From the NCBI GenBank assembly GCA_003833135.1, contig QZLH01000291.1, positions 36,173-100,172 of the forward strand: a DNA stretch of 64,000 nucleotides, written 5' to 3'. The notes beneath the pieces are model-generated. The model ran no database searches. It saw only the letters and a list, made by a program, of their open reading frames with translations, and had not been told where the DNA came from. The translations under genes were made by a program, and so were the position numbers. The first letter of the stretch is position 1, and each line of letters starts with the position of its first letter. Of this stretch, positions 48,011 to 59,419 are shown piece by piece. Origin of the DNA: Oehlia diaphana. Lineage: Eukaryota > Glomeromycota > Glomeromycetes > Glomerales > Glomeraceae.

Positions 48011-48329
48011 TTTAAAATCTCCTCTCCAAAGATGATTGCTTGAGAATATGATGAAATTTTATAGATGTTAATTCATAAAAGTAAAAACAAATTCTTTTAA
48101 ATTAATAAAATTAGAGTAATTATTTTATTAAAATAGAATGTAATATTAATTAAACAATAAAATTTATTCAATTTCAATTTATTAAAATACATTAATTTAA
48201 AATAAATTATTATAAATAATGAGTACTATCAGTATTCTTCTTTCAATTTTAATGGCATGGTTCACTTATTTTAATAATGTTCAATGTCTTTACCTAATTT
48301 ATTAATAGGACTATATGATTTCCTTACTA

Positions 48330-49489
48330 CAGTTGCATCTCCATAAGTGCAACCTCTATAAGTGCATTCCCTCCCTATATGCATGCCATGGCTTGGTCCT
48401 AAGCTAGGAACTTAGAGCTAAGTGCACACACCTCTATGTTCTATATGTGCATATAATTCTGAATTCTGGGTATATCAGAACACCCTCCATAAATGCATTC
48501 ACATGACTATTATGTAATATTGACCAATCATTGATAGCTGTTTGGTTCTTTAAAATAGATAAATTTGACAATTTACATTTTTTTGAATAAAAAATATTTT
48601 TCAATCTTTTTAATTTTATTATATNNNNNNNNNNNNNNNNNNNNNNNNNNNNNNNNNNNNNNNNNNNNNNNNNNNNNNNNNNNNNNNNNNNNNNNNNNNN
48701 NNNNNNNNNNNNNNNNNNNNNNNNNNNNNNNNNNNNNNNNNNNNNNNNNNNNNNNNNNNNNNNNNNNNNNNNNNNNNNNNNNNNNNNNNNNNNNNNNNNN
48801 NNNNNNNNNNNNNNNNNNNNNNNNNNNNNNNNNNNNNNNNNNNNNNNNNNNNNNNNNNNNNNNNNNNNNNNNNNNNNNNNNNNNNNNNNNNNNNNNNNNN
48901 NNNNNNNNNNNNNNNNNNNNNNNNNNNNNNNNNNNNNNNNNNNNNNNNNNNNNNNNNNNNNNNNNNNNNNNNNNNNNNNNNNNNNNNNNNNNNNNNNNNN
49001 NNNNNNNNNNNNNNNNNNNNNNNNNNNNNNNNNNNNNNNNNNNNNNNNNNNNNNNNNNNNNNNNNNNNNNNNNNNNNNNNNNNNNNNNNNNNNNNNNNNN
49101 NNNNNNNNNNNNNNNNNNNNNNNNNNNNNNNNNNNNNNNNNNNNNNNNNNNNNNNNNNNNNNNNNNNNNNNNNNNNNNNNNNNNNNNNNNNNNNNNNNNN
49201 NNNNNNNNNNNNNNNNNNNNNNNNNNNNNNNNNNNNNNNNNNNNNNNNNNNNNNNNNNNNNNNNNNNNNNNNNTCTTTTTAATTTTATTATATTATTTCA
49301 CACTACAGATCATTTTGTATGTGCAATTCTTTCATTAAAATGAAGATATAAAATAAAACTGAATTTAAATAAATATTCTCTCCAATTACTAATATTGATT
49401 TTTCTATTGGCTGTTCTTTAAGTGCACATCCTCCCTAACTGCATGTATATGGCCAGGCTCAGATGCATACACTTATGGAGGTGTGACTG
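48330..49489. mobile_element. TIR element with TA flanks, interrupted by an assembly gap
   Basis: The left terminus CAGTTGCATCTCCATAAGTG and the complement of the right terminus, CAGTCACACCTCCATAAGTG, are alike, and each is bordered by TA, as in Tc1/mariner/pogo elements. The inner arms also pair (TCCCTCCCTATATGCATG against CATGCAGTTAGGGAGG in the complement). 649 undetermined bases occupy the middle, so coding content is unknown. Confidence 0.75.
48625..49273. other. Assembly gap of 649 N
   Basis: All bases are N. The same 20 bases, TCTTTTTAATTTTATTATAT, lie directly before (48605-48624) and directly after (49274-49293) the gap, which suggests that the two contig ends overlap and the true gap may be absent or is a repeat. 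Confidence 0.98.
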
Positions 49490-49783
49490 TACTTTATAAT
49501 ATAGACTAGTTTTTGTACTTCCAGAAGGGAAGATAGCATATTGGCAATTTCTAAGATATTAGATTTATTTTTACAGGTTCATATTTTCTGCAAGTTTTGT
49601 TTAAAAGATTTATAGCTATTGTAATGAAAATAATCAAACCTTTTATTTTTAAAAAAATTGTATTCTTGATATTTGGTAATGTAGATGTGAAAAAAAAGCT
49701 TAAATAATAGCTTAAATAATACGTGATAAATATTTAAATAGATTAGTTGCTACAAACTGCGTCATATATAACAAAATTACATA

Positions 49784-52133
49784 CAGTCTAACCTCAATAT
49801 AATGAACCCATGATGTAACGAACTCTTGACTTACTGAATTTTTTTTTAAAAACTGGTTTCATAGTATTTAAAATAGTCTTAATATACCAAATTTCATATA
49901 AAATTCGATATAACGTGTATTGAACTTTTATTGATTTACCGTTTATTATAAAATATAATAAAAAAATTTGATATACTGAACTGGTCACGTAATTGTTAGA
50001 ATTGGTTAGATTGATTAAACAATAAAAAAATTTTCTTTGTCTTCAGACTTTTTAATAATCACGTTATCATGAACCAAAAAAGAAAAAAGGTAAATAATAA
50101 AACAATATTAAAAAAAAGAAAGGTTCTAACCTTTGGAGAAAAAAAAAGAGTTATGTTTGCTTCATAATGAAAATCTATTATTATCACAAGAAGAAATAGG
50201 AAAAAAATTTGGTGTAAAAAAAATACCATTTGTGATATTTGAAAAACAAAGAAAAATGATTAAATATAGAATTTAATGATTTTAATACAGCTAAACAAAG
50301 AAAAAAATCACCAAAATTTCCTGAATTAAAAGAAGCTTTGGCAATTTGAATTACAAATACTTTATCTGCTAATAGAATTATAATAAGAGAAATTATCATA
50401 GTTAAAGCTTTTGATTTTACAAGATTAATGAATATTAAAGGCTTTACTGAGTCAGCTGGATGGTTAAACAATTTTAAAAAAAAACATAATATCAAGCAAT
50501 ATAATAAATATAGGGAAGTACAGAGTGGACTAAGTGAAGAAGAATTAATCAAAAAAAGAGAAAAATTACAGGAATTAATTAGTAATTTTGATCTTGAAGA
50601 TGTATTTAATTGTGATGAAACAGGTGATTATTGAGAAATCTTGGAATTTTAAATAATTTAGATTATGGTTATTATACTGATCAATATTATTTTAAATTTA
50701 TTAAATAATGTATTTCTTTTAGGATTGTATTGGGAATTGGAACCTTCTAAAACATTATCTACAGGTCCTTTTTTTGAAATGAAAAAATCAAAAAACAGTA
50801 TCATGCTCTTATTAATGTTTAATACAACTAGTTCTATTAAACTTCCTGCACTTTTTATTCACAAGTATCAAACATCAAGAGATTTAATTGAAATTGATAA
50901 ATCAAAGTTTCCTGTTGATTATTTTTAGAATAAAGTGTTTGGATGCAAACATCTATTTGAAATAAATACTTAGAACTCTTGAACCAAAGGATAAAAAGAC
51001 AAAATAGAAAGATTCTTCTTTTAGTAGATAATGCTCCAGTTCATTCTGTTAGTAATCCAGAGTTATTGACAAATATTACAATATATTATTTGCCACCCAA
51101 TACTACAGCATATTTGCAACCTGCTGATGCTAATATTATTAATTCTTTTAAGGTTTGTATATTATTTTAATTAGTTATATAATTAATAACATGGATTCTA
51201 ATAAATTAACTATTAATCTTAGGTGTAATATCACAAAAAACTTATAAAAAACAGAATTGAGGCTTATGATGATGAAATGAAATTAAATATACCAGTCCTT
51301 AAATTGAAAATAAGTGATTCTATTTTACTTTGTGCTGAAACTTGAAAAGCTGTAACAAGTGAGACTATTCATAATTGTTGGACAAAAACAGGAATTTTGC
51401 CTTTAGTTATTAATTTACCTTTACCTCCAAATGAAGAGCAAAATGATGATAATGATAATTTAAATGAAATAGAAAAAGTTCAAAAATTATTGGATCAATA
51501 TGATAATTTTGCTTTTGGTGAGTTGATGAGTACCAAAGAGTTTATCTTAATTGATGATAATAATAATTATAGGGAAGAAGAAATTACAAATAAAAAAATT
51601 GTAAATATGATAAAGTCAAATAAGATGGAAAGAAATAGTTTCACAACCAAAAATATTAGCTTTAAAAGTATTAACATTATTAGATAAAGTATTATCTTTT
51701 CTTGATAATCCACCTGATAATTTTATGATAGAACTTAATAACAGAAATTTGTTATATAATCTTAAAAAATAAATTATTCTTTTTGATAAAAATAGTAGAG
51801 TTCAATTGGTATTAGATGGTTGGTTAAACATTTAATGAATCACATATAGCATATATGGCAAATGGGCGTGATGAACATTATAAACATTTATCATTTATTA
51901 GTAATATAATTTTTGAATATTTTACATTAATGTAATTTTTTGAACAATTAATAAAATCTAATATTTTTACGCTGCATATATTATATTAAAAATCACATGA
52001 TTTTTGATGTATCAAACTTTTTATTGCTTGCTTATATAGTTCAGTATATAAAGAAAATTTGATATACCAAACATCATCTATATACTGAACTTTTATTCCT
52101 AAACTGCAAGTTCGATACATCAAGGTTTGACTA
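49784..52133 (+). mobile_element. Pogo/Tigger-type DNA transposon, 2350 bp
   Basis: Termini are CAGTCTAACCTCAATATAAT at the left and the complement TAGTCAAACCTTGATGTATC at the right, each flanked by TA. The interior carries one transposase gene relic on the plus strand (listed separately). Size, TA target site and CAGT-like ends fit the pogo group. Confidence 0.88.
50069..51687 (+). pseudogene. Pogo (CENP-B/DDE1) transposase, inactivated
   Basis: The reading starts MNQKRKK, continues through a HTH region (LTFGEKKRV, then SQEEIGKKFGVKK in another frame) and a CENP-B-like segment (TESAGWLNNFKKKHNI, about 50440-50490). The DDE core is recognisable: FNCDETGDY (first Asp), KILLLVDNAPVHS (second), and LPPNTTAYLQPADANIINSF (third). 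A GT-AG intron is possible after the third motif at about 51150-51222, then TSETIHNCW. Inactivating lesions include in-frame TGA at 50347-50349, 50632-50634 and 51343-51345, each at a position where Trp is expected, plus frameshifts near 50160, 50640 and 50935. All three catalytic Asp codons remain, so decay is probably fairly recent. Confidence 0.85.
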
Positions 52134-53007
52134 TACTCAAAAAACCCATACCTAAGTTTTTTTTAAAAATTCCTTAAACATCACTGGTCATGTGGGGTGG
52201 AATTTTACTTGGGTAAATCTATTTATTACAGTGTTATGTAATTTTTTGAATTTTAGCTAGAATTAAGAAATTAACATATAAATTTCCCTTTTGGAATCTA
52301 AGTAATATTACAATTCAAAAAAGGCAATTTTATTTCTCATCAAAAAATAAAAATAAATTATACAAGATTCCAAAAAAGAAATCTACATGTAGATTACTTA
52401 ATTCTGGCTAAAATTTTAAAAATCATGTGATACTGGTGATAATTACTGCCAGTGATTCATAGCAATTTTAATATATAAATACATTTATTTAGTAAAACTA
52501 AGTGAAAAAAAAATAAAGTATTAAATTAAAAAATAGTATAAAACATAATTAATTTATAAATTTGTTATAATTAGAATATTTTATGTGTGTACTATCAACC
52601 TTCATACTTTTTTTTTTAGTTTTATCAAAAATTTAAAAATAAATTAACAATTAAAGATAAACTTAAAGGTTTCAAAGATAGTATTAAGAAAACTCTTAAC
52701 TTAGTAAATAAAGTTACAAAGAATAATAAAATTAAAAGAGATTTAACAGATAAACTATTCCTTAAACTATTTTGCAGTCAAATTTGCCTGCAATTTTATT
52801 TTTTAATTAAAGACACTTTTAAATATCTTAAAATATTTTATTATATAAACCAATATTTTTGTAATAAATTCTATAGTATTTTTTAAATAAAAATTGAAAA
52901 AAAAAATTCAATTTAATTAATAGTTTTTTAAAAGTAAATAATTGACAAATTATAATAATTAGTAGCAAAATTTTTTACATTGAAATATTTTTTTATCTAT
53001 TAATCCT

Positions 53008-53237
53008 AAGGTTGCCTGCCTAAACCTCTTCAAAATTCTACGATTAATTTTGCTATAAATTTATTATAGTTTTAGTAGAGTTTAAGCAGTTTTGCATTTA
53101 TAATAAGTTTCAACAGTTTCACCTTTCTCCAGAGTTTTGCTAGTTTTTTAATATAATTTTAATATAGTTTCAGCAGAATTTCACTTTTCATTGAAACGTC
53201 ATCTTGTTTAAACCTCTAGACTTTGGCAAGCAATCTT
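53008..53237. mobile_element. AAGGTTGC foldback element, copy A
   Basis: The left end AAGGTTGCCTGCCTAAACCTC and the right end TTTGGCAAGCAATCTTA are inverted. The interior aligns with the copy at 57457-57697 along most of its length (for example TTTCTCCAGAGTTT then AATATAGTTTCAGCAGAATT), but CG dinucleotides there have become TG or CA here, so this copy is older. Confidence 0.85.
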
Positions 53238-54572
53238 AATTAACCCTAGAATATAAAATTATCACCATTTGATACATCTTAATAAGAAGAATCTGATAGA
53301 AATAAAATTATCCTTCTACAAATATTATGTGATAGAATAATTTATAAAATCTAAAAATTTATAAATTAATATAACTTTTTATTTATCAATTTTAGAGTTA
53401 TGATTTTGTTACCTTTAAATATATCTTAATAAGAGGAATCTAACAAATATAATTTCATCTTTTTATAATCACTAGATGTTTAGATATTTTAAAAATTCAA
53501 AAATTTTTAAAATTAATTTTAACTCTACAGTTTAAAGGATAGGATAAACTAGAAATAAAATAGTTTTATTTTAATCTAATAACAAGTTAACTTTTATTTA
53601 TTTTTATAAATTAGAAATTTTTATTTCTTTCAGAAATTTTTCTTAGATTAGCTAGATTTTTACTTATAATAAAATTTAGTTTAAAGTATTACTAACTTTA
53701 CTTATTTCTTTTTTTCTTTTATTTTTATAATTTAAAATAGAGGATAACTGAACAGACTTTATTTTTAAAATATAAAGTTTTATTTTAGTTTAATTAGTAA
53801 TGCTTTATATTTTTATTTTTATTTTTAATAAAATATAAGTTAACTATATAATAGAAAAAAAATGTAATTTTTAGTTAAAATTAAGTACATTATACATTTT
53901 TTGAATATACTTTAATCATGTGATATAACTATAAATGAAGAATTTTACAATTTACATATGTTAACTATTACATCAGGATTAACAATTGCTGTAATAATGA
54001 CTATAATCAATTTGTGACTATATAGGAAGCATTTCACTATATAAAAATTAGAACTTGTAAGTGGTATAACTTAAAAGAGAATGTGTTTATATAGGAACTA
54101 GGGAGTAACTATAGAAAGGAACAACTGTATTACCATATGAAATTTATCATATATCGCTCTTTCAATAAATTATGATTAAATTGCTGATGTGATTATATAA
54201 TAAACTGATTTGATTTATTTACCTCTTATCAGTTATAAAACTTTCCTTTTTACAAATTTTTTTTCCTTTTTTACCTTTTTTTCTATGTAAATTCTTCTTT
54301 TTATGAAACTTTTTACTTTTTTTTTATTTGTAAATCTTATTCTTTTCATATAAGCACCTTTATTTTACGTAAAACTTTCATCTCTCTGATCTCTCTGTAA
54401 TTTTCTCTATAAAATTATTATATTATTATAATATATTTTTTGTATCTGAAGATATTTCTAATACCCTTATTCTCACTGATAGGGATATTTCCAATAATTC
54501 TGTTATTACTATTGGTAAAGATAAAAATAAAAATATTAATGATATAATTCCTGATAAAATTCAAGATTTAAG

Positions 54573-54715
54573 GATGCTTGCCAAAACTATTTTTTCAAAA
54601 TTTTAATTTAGTCAAAATTCAATCTAAAACTATTTTTTATAATAAACTTAATTGCTGAAACTGTTTTTATATTTTTTCAAAACTAATTATAATTTAAAAA
54701 AGTTTTGGATTTACC
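54573..54715. mobile_element. Fragment of the AAGGTTGC foldback family
   Basis: Begins AAGGATGCTTGCCAAAACT and includes AATTGCTGAAACTG and later CAAAACT motifs. The right terminus is not found. It is placed directly after a short open stretch that it appears to interrupt. Confidence 0.5.
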
Positions 54716-54949
54716 AATTTTTTCATTAAAAATAAAGTTTTTGAGTTTTAAATTTTTAAATTTTATCATTAAATGAGTTTTAGGTAGTAACATTATTAAG
54801 ATCACTAGATATTGATAAAATATGAATGAAAATTACTAGCGAAGATATTAGTTTTGATATAACTTTCCTTTTCTGAAAAAAAGTGAAAGATTTTCTAAAA
54901 AATTATGGCCAATATAATAGATTATAATAACTAAATATTAAATGAAAAA

Positions 54950-56250
54950 AACAGATCTATGCAATTAATTACAAAAAGAACATTTGTGTTTGAATTTGGT
55001 GGTAAATTTAAATCAAAGAAATTAGAATTTGCTTTGCAAGCAAAAAAATAGCAGAATATTAGAACTAAAAAATATCAATATTCTTAACATAAATTTTACT
55101 TTTTAAAATATGCTATTCATATCATCACTAATTTATTCGTAAATTAATATAATCATGAATTAAAATCAAATACTTTGAATTCAGTAGTAAATATAGAGAA
55201 TTTACAAAAGAAATGATAGATGAAATTGAAATAATGATTAGATATGATAATCTTTCATTTACTTTACAAGAAAATCTTCTAAAAGCAAAATTTTTAAAAA
55301 TGAATTGTTTAGATTTAGACTTGTTAACTATACAAAAGTTTAATTCACTTGATTGTAATAATATGCATAATGATGCATCTGATTTTCTTATCAATCTTAT
55401 TTAAAAGAGGCAGAAGAATCTTTAGTTTTTTGTTAACTTTGAATTTAATAATAATAATCAGCTTACTCGTCTATTTTAAATAACTCCTGAATAAGTTGTA
55501 TTTTGAATCAAATATCGTCAATAATAATATAGCAAAAACAAATATATATAGTATGCCTTAAAGTGTATTTATTAATGTGAATAATAATAGATGTACAAGA
55601 TTACTTATATAAGCTGCTATTAGTAATATAATAATTGAAACTTACTAATAAATATTACAATGTATATTGCAAGCTACTGTTGATCCAGTTATAGATACTA
55701 CTATACCTATTCAATTTTCAAATAGTTATCATATATATTGTATATATTATATTGGACAGAATTTACCAAAAAATTTGAAAAATAAATTAGGATAATATTA
55801 TAGTGACTTTATTAAAAATTTTTACAAATGTCGTAATAGTTTATTTATTTATTACATAATAGAATAATTTACTAGAAAAATTCCCATTAGCTAAGATTAT
55901 CTTCTTAGAATACGTACTATAGTTATCAAAAAAATTATGGATATATTGTTATTTGCAAAAAATATTTACAGTTGGTATTGAATCTATTTCATAAATTAAA
56001 AGAATAAATGTAATTATTAAAAAAACAGTTAGAAGTAATTTAACCTTATGTCATCTTGTTGATAGTTTATCCAAAAGGCTTACTTTAGAATTTTAATAAA
56101 AACTACAAATTCAATTTTATTATCAATAGGAAATGATTTTTTTCTCTTTTTCTTTAATAATTGAAATACATATGGGTTGATTTGTTTTTGTATTTAACTT
56201 AGGAACAGGTATATTACAACCATCTATAACTAAATAGTTTATAGATATAA
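54950..56250 (+). pseudogene. MULE transposase relic
   Basis: Short frames in order resemble Mutator-like transposases of this fungal lineage: FVFEFGGKFKSKKLEFA (about 54985), YNHEL (about 55150), MIDEIEIMIRYDNLSFTLQE then NLLKAKF (55213-55290), NDASDFLINLI (55370-55402), a SMPLSVFINVNNNRCTRLL stretch (about 55550), CIYYIGQNLPKNLKNKLG (about 55738-55790) and DFIKNFYKCRNSL (about 55805-55845). Dozens of stops and frame changes separate them. Several stops sit at codons one transition away from Gln or Trp. The copy is not functional and is cut at the right by the foldback element at 56308. Confidence 0.65.
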
Positions 56251-56307
56251 GGTCTATGCTATCCAACCAACTGGTATGCTTACAACCAATCCTGGTATCA
56301 CTACAAT

Positions 56308-56529
56308 TAAGGTTGCTTGCCGAAACCTTCTTAATAACTGCCGAAACCTATACGGAAAATGCCGAAACTATATTAAATCATATTAAAAATCCTGCCGAAA
56401 CTTTGCCGAAATGCCGAAACCCCCATTTGCCGAAACTGCCGAAACCCTGCCGAAACTATAGTAAACATATAGTAAAATCTTGCCAAAATTTATCGCAGGA
56501 TTTTGGAGAGGTTTTGGCAAGCAACCTTA
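56308..56529. mobile_element. AAGGTTGC foldback element, copy B, GCCGAAAC-rich
   Basis: Ends are AAGGTTGCTTGCCGAAACC and GGCAAGCAACCTTA, inverted. Nine TGCCGAA(A)(C/T) motifs occur in the left two thirds at spacings of about 9-35 nt. It separates the MULE relic from the Plavaka relic and interrupts the latter at its 5' side. Confidence 0.85.
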
Positions 56530-57456
56530 TTCAGAGGTCATCTTTTCTCATGGAAATAGGAGTGAAAGAAGTTTTGGAGAACCTTATGAATATAACTGGT
56601 GGTTAGAAATAGAGAAAACTCTTCCACCTTTAAATAATCTATTATCAATTATCCTATATTCAGACGCGATAACCTTAGATGGACTTAGAAAGTCTTCAGG
56701 ACATCCTGTATTTCTGACACTCAGTAACTTTCCAAATCAGATTCAAAATTCTCCAGAATCAAAAGTACTTTTAGGATTTTTACCAAAGGTCCAGGATTCA
56801 GGAATTAAAACTACTGATTCATTTCGAAGCTTTCAATATGAAACATTTCACAAATGTTTCGATATTATGCTTTGACCCTTATTAGTAAAGCCCGATTCAT
56901 TACATTTGGAATCAAAGGATGTGTAAAAATTTTTGCTGTGCGAATTTCATTTTTTCTTGCAGATATGCTCGAAATTAATGAGATAACCACTACATTTAAG
57001 TCAGCGAATTGCAAAATGCCATGTCATACTTGCATGATTCTGCGAGAAAATTTGAATAAAATGGACTTTAAGTCAGCTCCTTCCAGGACACATGAAAACA
57101 TGCAACAAGTAATTAAAAATGAACAAAAAAATGGTCACTCAGTGCATTCTACCTGCAATGCATTCTGGAAATTTCTGTAAATATTACTATTTGAATTATT
57201 TGAAAAAAAAATCGCAAATTAATCAAATTCTTTTTTTTTGCAGAAATCTAAATTATTTACAAAGCTTGCGTTCCTGATCGTATACATCACATTGATTTGA
57301 GACTTTTTAAATATCAACTGGATTTCACTCAACAAATTTTGAAGGAGGTCGGAGGAGTGGATTTGCAAAGAGAATTCAATAATCGTCTTCACCAAATTCC
57401 TCGCTTTTCTGACCTAAAATTAATAGGAAATTTAGGTCATTTAAATGTGATTACTA
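56530..57456 (+). pseudogene. Plavaka (CACTA-related) transposase fragment
   Basis: The text IILYSDAITLDGLRKSSGHP, then VFLTLSNFPN and SKVLLGFLPKV, FHKCFDIML, and KMPCHTCMI matches the order of motifs of Plavaka transposases (family knowledge). FADM-type ISFFLADMLEINEIT is present. After an intron-like stretch (57170-57243, acceptor TTGCAG) the reading resumes as HHIDLRLFKYQLDFTQQIL and RLHQIPRFSDLKLIGN. Both ends are truncated by insertions of the AAGGTTGC foldback family (56308-56529 and 57457 onward), and there is a TGA at 56873-56875. Only the middle of the protein is present. Confidence 0.72.
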
Positions 57457-57697
57457 AAGTTGCTTGTCTAAACCTCTTCAAAATCCTATGATTAGTTTCA
57501 TCAAAATTTTACTATAAATTTATTATAGTTTTGGCAGAGTTTTGGCAGTTTCGGCATTTATAATAAGTTTTGGCAGTTTCGCCTTTCTCCAGAGTTTCGC
57601 CAGTTTTTTAATATAACTTTAATATAGTTTCAGCAGAATTTCGCTTTTCAGCAAAACGCCATCTTGCCTAAATCTTTAGGTTTTGGCAAGCAACCTT
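57457..57697. mobile_element. AAGGTTGC foldback element, copy C
   Basis: Begins AAAGTTGCTTGTCTAAACC and ends TTTTGGCAAGCAACCTT, immediately before a single N. Here the motif is mostly in the complementary form (TTTCGGCA, TTTTGGCAG). It interrupts the Plavaka relic. Confidence 0.8.
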
Positions 57698-57812
57698 NGA
57701 AACCCCCATTTGCCGAAACTGCCGAAACCCTGCCGAAACTATAGTAAACATATAGTAAAATCTTGCCAAAATTTATCGCAGGATTTTGGAGAGGTTTTGG
57801 CAAGCAACCTTA
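57698..57812. repeat. Single N followed by a 114-bp exact copy of part of element B
   Basis: Base 57698 is N. Bases 57699-57812 are identical to 56416-56529, the right half of copy B. The join of a complete copy C to a truncated copy B through one undetermined base looks like a scaffold or polishing junction rather than a natural insertion. Confidence 0.85.
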
Positions 57813-58559
57813 ACTACAATGCTATAGCAGTTTGATCTACAGATAGTTCCTATCCATCAGCGGAATACTACCTGGCTAGTTATAACTCCCTACTCATCCT
57901 TTATCCATAACTAAGATATGATTTAGCTTGAATTTATATACTATCCTGGCCAATTATTAGCTAATAGAGGACTTTTGTCAGATGCATGGCAATCATCTAG
58001 ATACCCTTCCGTACCAACCATCCACACTTTAGGACTAAACTAAGGCTCACTTAAGGCCACTACAGTTCCACAATTCCTTAGTCCCAAGGTACAGTTGTAA
58101 ATCCCCAATGGTATAGTAGTGATCACTGAGACAGAAAGAACAAGAGATAGTAACATATAGGCTGATTTGTTTACTTTGCATTAAAGAGTTATTGAATTGA
58201 TTTTCACAATTTTTGTTACTCAAAATTGTTTTATAATACCAAAAAATCATCTGATTGATGATCACTTGACTAAATAATAAGTTGAACAAAAATTTACGTT
58301 TGCGAAACTTAAATTATTAAATGTAAAAGAGCTGTGAAAAAACCCATTTTTCATATATATAGAATTTTTAATATATATTTTTAAAAAGTAAGTATATTTT
58401 AATAAAATATAGAGTAAAATAAAGTTTTATATAGTCTTAGTAGCTATAAATGTTTATAAAAATATAATAATAATATCATATAAAGGATAGTATCATAAGA
58501 GATACTTTCAAACAATAAAAATAATTTTTTTATATTAGAGTTTGTATGTAATCTTTAAA
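57813..58559. other. Intergenic DNA, no supported gene
   Basis: The first 300 bp are less AT-rich (CTACCTGGCTAGTTATAACT and following) than the rest and may derive from an unrecognised element. The 80-residue minus-strand frame at 58047-58289 has no motif. Confidence 0.45.
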
Positions 58560-58880
58560 TGTAAATATATCAAGATTCACTGATCTATTTTTTATAATTT
58601 TAGGCTTGTTGGAAAGCCCTTATTCTGGACTTTATAGGCGAAAAAAGAGCTCGCCGATTGAATCATTAGATTTGGAGATATTTACGTTTAAAGTTGAAGT
58701 ACAAACTTTTTAACATGCTTAAATGCAAATATCTTGGGATCCACTGATTCATTTTTTATAAATTTATGCTCTTTGAAAAGCCCTTGATCTGGTCTATATG
58801 AGCAAAAAAAGAGCTTACTGATTGGATTATTGGATCTGGAGATATTTACGTTTAAAGTTGAGATACAAATTTTAGTAAGT
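58560..58880. repeat. Two tandem copies of a 160-bp unit
   Basis: Unit 1 (about 58560-58715) and unit 2 (about 58720-58878) share AAATATMT, CACTGATYYATTTTTTATAA, GAAAAGCCCTTNNTCTGGNCT, AAAAAAGAGCT and GGAGATATTTACGTTTAAAG. Divergence is about one quarter by eye. No coding potential is apparent. Confidence 0.75.
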
Positions 58881-59164
58881 GCTAAGAATTATATTAATTT
58901 AAAAGGAAATATTTACCAAATTATAATATAATAACATTAAATAAATATTTTTTAATACTCATCCCAATTTACTGTATATTATATAGTATTTTGTATAATA
59001 AAAATGTAATAAAATCAATATTTTAATTAAAGGTAAACAAATCAGCTTATATGATTAAAAAAATATTTAATAATAAATATAGTAATTACTAAAGAAATGT
59101 CATAATGTTGCAACCATAATTTCTTTTTTTGAAGTAGATTTTATTTAAAACTAAGAAAGTAAAT

Positions 59165-59350
59165 TTTAGAGTTGAAAGTTGGATTGAGAAGTTAAAATTC
59201 AGATTAGAATTAAAGTTAGTAGAATTAAAGTTAGAATTAGGGTTGGAATTAGAATTATAATTAGAGTTAAAATTAGAATTAGGATTAGAATTAGGATTAA
59301 AGTTAGGATTAGATAGGATTAGAATTAGAGTTATTAGGATTAGAGTTTGA
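59165..59350. repeat. Degenerate TTAGRA/TTAGAA hexamer array
   Basis: About 30 units of the kind GAATTA, GGATTA, AAGTTA and GGGTTA follow each other. It resembles a degenerate telomere-type hexamer but lacks runs of exact TTAGGG, so a microsatellite origin is more likely. Confidence 0.7.
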
Positions 59351-59419
59351 ATTATGATAAGAGATAAGATTTTATTTATTATAGTTCATAATAATGCATT
59401 AATCAATATTTCTTCTTTT

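Larger units (their letters stand above)
52134..54949. other. AT-rich intergenic region with repeat fragments
   Basis: No gene is supported. It contains a GCCGAAAC-family foldback (53008-53237), a fragment of the same family (54573-54715) and a short coding-looking stretch at about 54430-54570 (EDISNTLILTDRDISNN) that stops where the fragment begins. Confidence 0.5.

Noticed and set aside
48565..49338. 257-residue open frame spanning the gap
   Set aside because: It is almost entirely undetermined bases; the frame is open only because N translates as X.
52618..52887. Lys/Leu/Phe-rich open stretch of about 85 codons after an AG acceptor
   Set aside because: No start codon context or motif, and the composition is what AT-rich DNA gives by chance.
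59165..59350. Interstitial telomere
   Set aside because: The hexamers are mainly TTAGAA/TTAGGA variants without runs of one exact telomere unit.
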